A DNA stretch of 64,000 nt from positions 25,538,355-25,602,354 of the forward strand of contig CM059571.1 in the NCBI GenBank assembly GCA_030386875.1, given 5' to 3'. Origin of the DNA: Morinoia aosen (taxonomy: Eukaryota > Arthropoda > Malacostraca > Amphipoda > Talitridae). This document shows positions 55,001 to 64,000 of this stretch, piece by piece (position 1 is the stretch's first letter; the number at the start of each line of letters is the position of its first letter). The notes beneath the pieces are model-generated. The model was not told the DNA's origin and did no database searches. It saw nothing but the letters and a program-made list of their open reading frames with translations. The translations under genes and the position numbers were made by a program.

Positions 55001-56250
55001 AAATCTTTTTATTTCAAATCATGCTAAAAATTATAAGCAAAAATAATTCGAAAAGCGAAAAAAGTGATCTGTTTTTGGGGAAAAATTCTTGAAATTCAAA
55101 AAATCATATCGAAAAACTCAACACCCACTTTTTCAGGTTAAACAAATCATATTTCTTATAAATTTACGAAAAAAACACACGAGTTCAAAATAGAATGCTG
55201 CATCATTTTAAACTCATTGTGAAAACTTCAGATAAATCCGTCTAGAACTGACGGACTCCTGGTTTCACCCCAACCGTGTCCTTAAGTGAGGTTGAGGGCA
55301 AATGGAGGCAGACGTATAAAAGGCAGTGAGACAGAATAGGATTTTAACGCGTCCTAGACAAAAACTTCAAGGGGTTCTAGGACGATCAGGCAAAAAAGTC
55401 ATCAAGGCGGCCCATCATAGAATTCTTGCCTGAAATTTTTTTTTGTTATGATATCACTCTTCTCTGAATTTTCTTAAATACTGGTATTTAACCGTCTGCG
55501 GCCGACGGTATAAGGACGGTATTACATAAAAAGGCAGTAGGTCCTACATCAGAAAATGAAATTACCTGAATCAAATAACGAAAGGAGAATGCTAGGCCTG
55601 GATCTGGTTATGAAAGAAATACGCAATATTTGCATCAGGTCAGGAAAGAAATATGCATGGTTTGGATCGGATGCGTAAATGCGAAGGAAGCAAGTTCTGA
55701 ATCAAGCATTGAATCAAGTATTAGATAGTGAAGAGGGGGCGCAGGGTCTAGACTGGGTAGCGAAGGGAAGGTGCAGGGTCTGGACTGGGTAGTGAAGGGA
55801 GGGCACAAAGCCCAGGACGCACCATACCCAAGCCCTGGATCCCATTGAATATCACTTACGTCCGAGGCAGCACAGCCGCAGGCTCAACTTTGCCGCCTTC
55901 GATTTTCAGATTTGCTTTCCGGCTGCCAAATGATTTGAGCTGCGGATGCCTTAACATGAATTGCAGCTCAAGGGTCGTGTTATTGCATTACAACTCGCGC
56001 TTTTAGCGTTAGAACATTATATGTATATCATTAGTTGTTATATAAAAGGAAAAGAAGAATCAATATCAAAACGAACATTCTTTTAATTGCAAATGTTTCG
56101 TAATCGCTGATTCTATCATCAGTGCTGCAAAACAAAGAACAATGGAAATCCAATTTTAGTTCTTATATGTACTACAAAATGTAAGAAAAAATCATGAAAA
56201 CGAGTGTTTGTATCTTGGCCCAATGTTCGTTTACCGCAAAGATAATAACA
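55001..56250. other. Unique sequence; possible regulatory block near 55870-56000
   Basis: A local duplication GGGTCTAGACTGGGTAG / GGGTCTGGACTGGGTAG lies at about 55740-55790. The block 55870-56000 is GC-balanced with ATTTGAGCTGCGG and TTATTGCATTACAAC words. No gene. Confidence 0.3.
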
Positions 56251-56477
56251 TTAACACGTTGGTCGGGAAGTGAGCCGCCGATGTACACGGAGGGAATTTT
56301 TATAACACTGGTGACCGACCGATAATCAGAAACTCAATTTTAATTCATACTTAATCAAAGCTAAATGAAAGCACGATCCAATTAGTGTTGGCCTTTTTCA
56401 AAATTGCTCCCTATATTTGACTTTAAATTTCGTTGAATATTGAACTTCAGTTCAACACTGCGTGATCAACGTGTGAA
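56251..56477. mobile_element. MITE with TTAA-type flanks, copy C (about 219 bp)
   Basis: Left TTAA then CACGTTGGTCGGG; right CGTGATCAACGTG then TGAA. The interior GAAACTCAATTTTAATTCAT, followed by ACTTAATCAAAGCTAAATGA, is homologous to the element at 21661-21878. Confidence 0.72.
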
Positions 56478-56479
56478 GT

Positions 56480-56820
56480 TAGATTAGTTTATGCCTACCT
56501 AACGACAACAAAGGTTTTCCAAAGAGAATAAGGTGGAGAATCCATCCACAAAGTGTGTCCCCACAAAGGTTCTCTGACCATAGATTCAGTAAGGTAAGAA
56601 AAAAGTTGATGAAGCAAGAATGAAGAGGAAGAAAAAGTCAGAGGTGCGGAAGAACAGGACAGCAGTGAACCAAAAATAGGGAGGGCGCAGCACCTACATG
56701 AGAACCTACATATTTTGTAATACTGAAAGGGAAGCCAACTTGACCTACAGCTGGGAACCTCACATTTTCCTCCTTGGAACGCCTATTCACGTAGATATAC
56801 AATAGTTGGATCCCCCAGAT
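56480..56820 (-). mobile_element. SINE-like family copy 13
   Basis: Tail TAGATTAGTTTATGCCTACC and AACGACAACAAAGG. Core GTGCGGAAGAACAGGACAGC. Far end GATATACAATAGTTGGATCC. It starts only a few bases after MITE copy C. Confidence 0.87.
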
Positions 56821-57982
56821 AACGTTGCGAAAAATGTGGAATTCATGAAAATTCTCAAACTTTCCGACAGGTACAGCACGCTCAGTGAACATAACTTTTT
56901 ATTTTTGGAACATTTTTTTGGAAATTCATTTTGAGACATCTCAGTTCGAATTGTGTGCTTCGGATTACACTGCATACTTTTGAGACTAAAGAGACTAAAT
57001 AAAAAATTTCATTGCTACACATGGACCCTTATTGTACTTGCAATCGATTTTGAAAACTTCTTTTAATTTAGTTCATCAGGAGTTAACTTACATTCAAAGG
57101 ACATTCAGAAAGTCAAATTTGGTGTCTACCGCTCCGACCGGAGCGACACTTTTTCACCTCTATACAGATTTGAACAACAAAAATAAGGGCATGGAGCACA
57201 GCAGGGAACGAGAGATGGCCGAGTAATTCCAGGATCCCTAGATCCAAGGCTGGCTCGTCGTAGACTCTGAAAATGAGATCTAGAAAAGTTCCCCCGATTA
57301 TCGGGAGTTCAATAGAAGATTGATGAACTTAAATTGCTATGACCGATTGGAAGCCTCTCAATCTTCTTGGAAAATTCCATTGGTATTTCAATTTGAGATT
57401 CACGTACATATGAGAAACGGTAAAAGATTTAAAATTCGTTTAATTAGCGGGGTTGCAGTTCCGGGTGGGAACTGAAAAACTCGTCATGCGATGTTGGTAT
57501 CAGCGTCGTGTTCCGGTGCCCTGTGGTACGGTCTCATGCCAAGCATGTCGTTCTATGCCTCATATCGAGTCTAAGGAGAAGTTGCTTACTGTTCAGCTTT
57601 CCTTACCTTTGTTAGCGCCCTTCCAGTATACTAAATTTAAATAGTCGAACTTTCTACATACAAACATCGAGCCATTTTCGAAGCCGACATCGTGCATTGT
57701 AACGTCCTATGAACTATATGCATCGCACACAAGAGACATATGTTGAAAGGAACCATTCTGTATTACGTATTCAAGGTAATCAGCTGAGCGTATATCTACT
57801 TGCTGATGTACTCGTATATCTCCTCTTAATTACAGTGGATTGAAAGCTTTGCCACACTAAATTAAAAATGTTACAAGAGTTTTTCCATGCTCGCTGCAGA
57901 ACAATGGTAATTAGATGCACAGTATGTATATTACTCTCCATATTTATTATTGCGTCACGTCTCACGAGGTTGAACGTGTGGC
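56821..57982. other. No feature recognised
   Basis: Unique AT-rich DNA. A 63-codon frame at 57453-57644 and others have no motif. A short GAACT...AGTTC-type dyad near 57455 is weak. Confidence 0.35.
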
Positions 57983-58358
57983 TAGATTAAATTTGATTAG
58001 AAAAATTAGTTTAAGCCTCCCTAACCCCAACAAAGGTGTTGCAAAGAGGGAGGAAGAAAGTATCATCTATTATTGAATTAATGGAAGAGGAAATCTGTGC
58101 ACAAAATGTGTTCCACATAAGGTCTCCTCCGCCTACAAACAGCAAGGTAAGAATAAAGTTTGTGGAGCAAGATAAAAGTTGAAGGAAAAAGTAGTAGGCT
58201 GAAAACAGGACAGTAGTAAACAGGAAAAAGATAGTATATAAAGAAAAATCATTCTGTCGCTACAAAAGGAATTGCCACTTAAGTTTCAATTCAGGAACTT
58301 ACATTTTTCCATAAGGGAGGCCAAATTTTCGTAGGTAAAATAGACATATTTCTCTGAA
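57983..58358 (-). mobile_element. SINE-like family copy 14
   Basis: Tail TAGATTAAATTTGATTAG, then AGCCTCCCTAACCCCAACAA. Core GTAGGCTGAAAACAGGACAG. The far end is diverged (GTAGGTAAAATAGACATATT). Confidence 0.86.
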
Positions 58359-59360
58359 GAATGAACCTGAGGTTCTGTTCCTTGATGTTCCCCTCAGTGG
58401 AGCACGACTGATACTGTATGAGTGATACAGACCAGAGCTGTAATTTGTCACTCACTTTAGGGAGGGAGACGAATGATGGCAACTGCACCTCGTGCAGTGC
58501 GAAGTCTTCTGTTCTTTGCGCGCATATTTGAGGGAATAAAGAAAGCTTCTGGCAATGATCAATAGAGATAAAAATTGCTGACAAAAATGCGTTTGCAATG
58601 GAAAGACTTAATTTCGATTCGAAACGATCCTGTATTTTTGTGAATCTACCACGGGAGCTAATAATTATTCAACATTATTGACCTCTCTATTGCCCTGAGT
58701 TCCACAACATGGCTTGAAAACACAGGAACACAAATCACCTAAAATATACCTTAGCTGCTCTTCAAATTGAAATGCTCAAATCTTTGTGGTGGTGGTTCAT
58801 TTTTGCAATAGCGTTCTCACTGTGTGTGTGCTCACGCACTCACCAAAATGGCTTAAGGAACATCTAATTAGGGAGACAATTGCTCGTAAAATAAGCTGCA
58901 CACATCCTTGCTTCGGATGATCCTTGAATGGAAAATATCTAAAAAACTGTGTCCTATTTTTGGAAGTTTGAATAGCGATCTAAGCGTGTCGTTTATCAAG
59001 TACATGAAACTATTGTTCATCAAAAAGTAAAACGTAAAACCATCTCATAATTCACGTCAAACCGTAAACGGACAAAGAATCGAGCTGTCTCCTAATGAAA
59101 GTAAATGATAGGTCTTAAACAATAAACTAGGAATTAATTTATATTAAAATATTAACTATATAGGAATTAATATGCACACAGCGAAACAAACACGATCAAA
59201 TTACGTGAGCAGCTTATTCATGGTTCATCTTTTGTCATACTTCATATAACCCTTGCAGAACACCAAAGCACCCCTCATATTAAAACTCACACGTTAAAAT
59301 GCCTGGCGCATGCCTTTGTTGAAGCAGAGAAGCAATCTTTTTCGGTTTAATTTGTTGGTT
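58359..59360. other. No feature recognised
   Basis: AT-rich. A 97-codon minus-strand frame (58291-58584), partly in the SINE-like copy, is not recognised. Confidence 0.35.
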
Positions 59361-59760
59361 TAGATAATTAGATGAGTTAATTAAAGCCTACCTTACAACA
59401 ATAAAGGTGTTCAGAAGAGAAGAAGAAGGAAGGCCCCATTTAGTACAAAGATCTGGGAACGGGGATCTAGATCTGGGAAAGATCTATGCACGAGGTACAT
59501 TCCCACACAAGATTCCGCTTACGTAAAGACAGCACCATACGAAGTAAGTTCATGAAGCAAGAAAAGTTGAATTTGAAAGTATAAGATGATGAAAAACAAG
59601 ACACAACATTGAACCGAAAAAAGATGGCAAAAAATTTTAAAAAGACAAAAAATCTATTCTGTTTCAACAAAAGGAAGGCCTACTTAACCTTTAGCTCGGG
59701 ACTTCTCATTTTCCTTTTATAAGCGCTAATTACCATTGGTACAATATTTGCATCTCCCTG
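59361..59760 (-). mobile_element. SINE-like family copy 15
   Basis: Tail TAGATAATTAGATGAG, then AAGCCTACCTTACAACAATA. Core AAGATGATGAAAAACAAGAC. Far end GGTACAATATTTGCATCTCC. A short local duplication of GATCTGGGAA near 59451-59478 lengthens this copy. Confidence 0.86.
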
Positions 59761-60580
59761 AACGGTAATATGTAACCATATCTCTTTCAAATATCAAAAT
59801 CTGAAGCAAAGCCTGACACCGACGCTTCAACATCTGCAGCCCTGTGTCAGACGCGCTTCAGCGCCTGGCTTGTAAGCCTAGGAATTCAGATCATCGTAAC
59901 GGCTGGCCCTTTACAACAATTTGTAACTTACAAACTATAAAAAAAATATTCAGTTCCACTGCAGAGACCTCAGGAAATTATATCTAACATTTTTAGTGTC
60001 ACTAAAATTTTCCTCTATAATGGCAGAACAGTTTTAGTCTGCTAACGATCACGGAGATGGTTTATGTCTCAAAAAGGAATTTTCTGTTTCAATTAAGTTT
60101 TATGACAGTAGGGAAAAATAACATCGGATTTGCTCGCGTGTTAATCACAGGTTGAGACTCCACGTCGGCTCAGAAATAATCTCGAGTAATAGCCAGCTGG
60201 ATCACAAGAATTTCATTCTTAAATAAATTGGGTGTTATTGCCCGGTTGCTTCGAGCTCTTTCAGAACAGCAGTCTTTTCTGAGAGGCCAAAGACGGGAGA
60301 GTTTTTGGCTCCTACCATGATGAATGCAAACTTTTTCCCAGAGTGAAAAACTTCTTTATTCCAATGAGTGAATGAAGAAACCCAATGATTGAATAACCCG
60401 TATCCAGAATACTTTAAAAACCTGGATTTCTGGTTTGGGTTGCCTCAAAATCAACATCTTTAGGAGACGCGAGGGTCAGAAGAAAAAGAGCAAGAGTTTC
60501 ATCTCCCGCAAGCCACTCCACTTTTTTGCTTCAACTCTTGCTCGTCCCGAGAAGCGGGAAATAACGAGGGCGGTACAGCA
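59761..60580. other. Unique sequence, GC-richer in parts
   Basis: 59810-59900 (GACACCGACGCTTCAACATC) and 60120-60300 are GC-balanced with ATCACAGG and AATTTCATTC words. No gene was recognised. Confidence 0.3.
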
Positions 60581-60660
60581 CTCGCCGGGACTATAAAAAA
60601 CGGCCGAGCTCAAAATAGAGCTGGCGGAGAGTTACAGTACAAGGTTGAGTTTTTATGTTC
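60581..60660 (+). promoter_or_regulatory. TATA-like motif in a GC-rich context
   Basis: CTATAAAAAACGGCCGAG at 60591 follows a GC-rich stretch with a CCCGAGAAGCGGG dyad. An initiator-like TACAGTAC lies 44 bp downstream, further than usual. No downstream coding region or splice donor was recognised. Confidence 0.15.
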
Positions 60661-61291
60661 GTGGCGGCCAACTGGAACTTGTTAATAACGACAGCCTCTG
60701 AATGTGTGTTCGTTTACCATGAAAGGATAACTTCATCATAACATTCACCGTATATGACAGAAATAAACTTCAAAGATTATGTCAATAATATTGATAACAT
60801 TTATCTAAATGATGCATATGAGCTTCGAAGACAACATTAATGGTAGGAGAATGATGTAACTTTCAAAGATTATGTTATTAACATCCATGGTAAATGATAT
60901 GAACTTCAATGATCATATTAATAGAATTCGCACAAATTTATCAATCTCTATCTAATTTCTACGTTAAATCAGGTTCATTCTATCAATATAAGTTCTATAA
61001 ATCCTTAACAATTCATTATTTCATCGTTTTATCCGATATGATACAGAAGACTGGCAACACAAGTTAACTAAAAATAGTGCTCATGCTATTACTGAGGTGT
61101 TAGAGATATCTAAAACTCTACATTATTCAACACCCACACCAATCTCGTGAGCTTTAACCAAAAGTATGTTTTGAAAATACAGAACTGATGATAAATAAAT
61201 AACGACACAACAAATGACCGAATCGAGTCACGAATAACGAAATAAAATACCGTTTCCAAACTATATTCCTCACTTTGCATACCGTGTACGA
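60661..61291. other. No feature recognised
   Basis: AT-rich. A GATTATGT...AA(C/T)ATT word recurs loosely at 60772-60890. Confidence 0.35.
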
Positions 61292-61657
61292 AGATTAGAT
61301 TAGGTTGGATGTTAGTTTAAGCCTCCCTAACAGCAATAAAGGCGTTCCAAAGAGGGGAATGAGGAAGGCACCATTTAGTATTGAATTATGGGAATGAAAA
61401 ATATATGCACTTGGAAGTTGAGAAAGAAGTTCAAGATAAAGACGTTCAAGATACAAGATAAAGTTGAAAAAGGAAATAGTAGATGCTGAAAAATAGGACA
61501 GCAGTGAACCGAAAAAAAGTTGGTCCTTTACAAAAACCAGAAAAACTATTCTATTTCAACAAAAGGAATGCATACCTAACCGTTAGCTCGGGATCTCACA
61601 TTTTCCCCTGTGAGCTCTAGTTCACATAGACACATTAGTTGTATCCCCCTGAGAGGG
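61292..61657 (-). mobile_element. SINE-like family copy 16, reference description
   Basis: This is a full copy of the dispersed family. In the proposed sense (minus strand here) the head is CCCCCTGAGGGG-like, followed by GATACAACTATTGTATC. GGGAATTAGCGCTCCCAGG and GAGGTCCCGAGC follow and loosely resemble pol III A and B boxes. The most conserved core is ACTGCTGTCCTGTTTTTCAG then CACCTACTAC; after it come CTTCTTCAACTT...TTGTTTCATGAAC, GTGCATAGATTCCGCGTTCC and GGAACGCCTTTGTTGCGGTT. It ends AGGGAGGCTTAAACTAACATC with a (TCTAA)n-type tail. There is no coding capacity. SINE status rests on the simple-repeat tail, the head-truncated copy at 43956 and the noncoding nature. Confidence 0.85.
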
Positions 61658-64000
61658 ACCGCGTAAGAGAAGCAAACTATTAAATTGTTACTGATATGAA
61701 AAATATCTGAATGAAGCAAAATATTTTTAAAGGACGCTTCTCACGATGAATCGGGTGTAAAAATATCTAAATATGGGGTTAAAAATATGAAAATACTTAT
61801 AATGGGGAAAACATTTAATTACACTGTCAAATTACAGTGTGTATTTTCTCTGAATTTGGAATTGTCTCGTCGACTCGAGTATTATGTACATTATTAATTA
61901 TTATTTTAAAAAATGAACATGATTGTGGTAAATGAATTATTTAGGTTTTCAAATCTCGGCTTGTTTTCCTAGCGGAGCACCAATAACAAATAAGCCAACC
62001 GTACACCAAGCTGGAGCAGCGAAAAAGGCAATATACAATAAGCGATTACGACAGCGCTATGAAGTGCAAAAAATAGCGCAAGATTTGCACAGCAGCGATT
62101 GCTGATGCTAGGCTAGGGTAGGCGCTAAGTCGACATCGATTTACGGGAACTCTTTGGCTTCTAAAAAAAGAATACTTCAACTTCAAGCTCGAACTTTGCG
62201 ATTCAGGAAGAATGATTCGGATTTTTACGATTTAATCGTTGCTTTGTTTACCGAAGACACAAAAAATCTTACGAATTTTTTTAAAAACATGATTATTTCC
62301 CGCACAAACCAGTAGACATTTCGTTTATGTCGTAACATCTACAAACAAGAAATTTTGAGTCCGAGCTGTCATTACAATATGCTAAACACTTTGTTGCGCG
62401 CAGTAGATGGTGAGGGGGCCCGGGTTCTCCAGATTAGTGTGATCAAAGCGGGTTCGTCTCGACAGTACTCAGCGATAACTCCCACTTCAGACATGAATTT
62501 CGTCTGCGGGTAGTGAATGACATCAGGAATTTTTCATTGATTTACCGAACGACTTATAATACGAAACATTCGTTCCCAATTGTTAATTTGAACATGCATC
62601 TAATCGAAGCTGAATTTCATCTCCATGTGTAGCTATCCGCGAAAACTTTTGAGAGTTTAGATTTTGATTATTTTTATCGTACGTATTCGAAACAGATTCT
62701 AGTGCAAGGTCAAGAAAGGCCAGAGGACACTCGATACCTCACGGACCATCTGTTTTTGATGTGCGTTTATCGATTTTGTGGCGTAGAAGTCCTTACTTTT
62801 TTACTCACTTATACCGCTCGAAAACAAAGACGCATTTCCTCTCCTTGTATTCATAATCAAAGGGTGTTGGCAAATTGTGGTTTAGTGAGCGATTTTCCTC
62901 AATAAAAATCACACCTTCAAACAGAGTGACAATAATCGCGCTGATGTGCAGAACAGCGACGTCGGCACAAAAAAGGCAACTCATTGATTGAAGTTCTACC
63001 AAAAGCTGTGCAGCGAAGACGTGATGTACACAGGAAATATATAAAACTAGCTTACACGGCCCATTAAAAATAACTCGATTTAATATTTTCCTTGAATGAA
63101 TCTTTCAAATATGGATGACAAACAAATGTATCAATCTTAATAGTACCTGTAATTAAAATATTACAGGTGACAGAGAAACGAACCAACCAAGTAAGCCAGC
63201 AACAATTGTGTATTGCCATTAAATATTAGCCAAGAAATTTTTAACAAATTTCCTTTGTCTTTTTTCCTAGTGATAAGTTGTATTTTCTTGAACAATAGAT
63301 TTAATTTTCTTGACAATATTTTTTGGCTTGTAAACAAAAGAAAGCAGATACCATTAAATGACATCTACATATGACACGGTTCAAATGGATATGAATTGTT
63401 TAGATTGCTGCAGACAAGAGATATATGAAGAAATATTTCAATTAAGCAAATAATTAAAATGGGGATGAGAGCTGTCACATGCTGCAGCTTTTTACATTGA
63501 AAAACTGATTGCCGATTTCAGCGTACGTTGTTTACAACATTTCCGTAGAATTTCAGACATTTTGAACGTTTAATTTTAGTTCTTTCGGACAACGACAGAA
63601 TCAAATTAGAATATATGGACTAATTGAAAGAATACACACAAAATAGAGCTGCTCGGAAAAAATTTTCGCTTTGTGAACGGGAAACTGCGTGAATGGATTC
63701 AACTTGATAAAAAATAGATATTCCCCAAAAAATTAAGTGAATGGAAGTACCATTTTTGCTCAACCTTCGCTTCGCGTTTGAGGAACAGAAAAAATTTAAA
63801 TGAAAACAATAGTCGTTTGCTGAAATTCTCTTACGACTTTCATATCACTATTCTGTTCGTTGATGCGTGAATTAAAATAATAAGAATACCAGCACACAGA
63901 CAAGTGCGCAAAGTATCCAGCAAATTACGCACAATCTTACAAAAAAGAAAGTAATAGCGAAATGAAAGAGCAAATATACCCACAAGGAAGTTGGCTGCAA
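61658..64000. other. Unique sequence, no supported gene
   Basis: AT-rich throughout, with only short frames. A 60-codon stretch near 61985-62110 reads KKAIYNKRLRQRYEVQKIAQ but cannot be assigned. 62400-62500 is GC-richer. Nothing else is recognisable to the end of the window. Confidence 0.35.

Noticed and set aside
61292..61657. Helitron interpretation of the 350-bp family, based on the GATACAAtagTTGTATC hairpin near one end
   Set aside because: No CTRR terminus follows the hairpin, and the other end carries a TCTAA-type simple tail. A SINE-like origin fits better.

Overview
The window looks like non-genic, repeat-dense nuclear DNA of an arthropod, probably an insect. It is AT-rich and full of microsatellites. 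The recognisable protein relics are those of animal mobile elements: a Penelope-like retroelement with a C-terminal GIY-YIG endonuclease, APE-type LINEs, and Tc1/mariner relics of the type common in insects. There are no operons, ribosome-binding sites or bacterial genes. No host gene can be called with confidence.

Region 1 (1-10.4 kb): a decayed mariner-like transposase, then a palindromic cluster of tRNA-derived SINE units, then a young Penelope-like element (PLE) array at 2039-10391. The array has two full minus-strand units at an exact 2634-bp period. A partial minus-strand unit is fused head-to-head, at a 4-bp microhomology, to a long plus-strand unit. Both outer edges break early in the ORF and run into TA-rich simple repeat. 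Each unit junction carries a hammerhead-ribozyme-like fold that overlaps the predicted start codon.

Region 2 (10.4-15 kb): a nearly complete but heavily mutated CR1/jockey-like LINE on the minus strand (endonuclease plus reverse transcriptase).

Region 3 (15-64 kb): noncoding DNA sprinkled with about 16 copies of one SINE-like family of about 350 bp, 14 of them in the same orientation. Each full copy carries a conserved splice-acceptor-like core. Between them lie a 21-bp minisatellite (16.1 kb), a 40/41-bp satellite whose core unit carries TTCTAGAA (19.8-21.6 kb), a diverged 16-bp repeat (22.5 kb), a 274-bp tandem duplication (31.9 kb), a 52-bp satellite (34.2 kb) and three MITEs with TTAA or near-TTAA flanks (21.7, 35.7, 56.3 kb). 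There are two long foldbacks (31.3 and 40.9 kb), relics of Tc1/mariner transposases (27.1, 36.2, 43.0, 47.6 kb), an older rearranged PLE (46.6 kb), a tRNA-SINE (48.4 kb), a relic of a repeat-borne protein of unknown function (49.0 kb) and a second LINE fragment (53.6 kb).

The only hints of host function are several GC-richer, homeobox-motif-rich islands that resemble conserved noncoding elements (best at 38.29-38.60 kb) and a weak TATA/initiator/splice-donor arrangement at 41.2 kb. The PLE ORFs are the only intact long reading frames. The remaining longer open frames are repeats without stops, strand shadows or chance.
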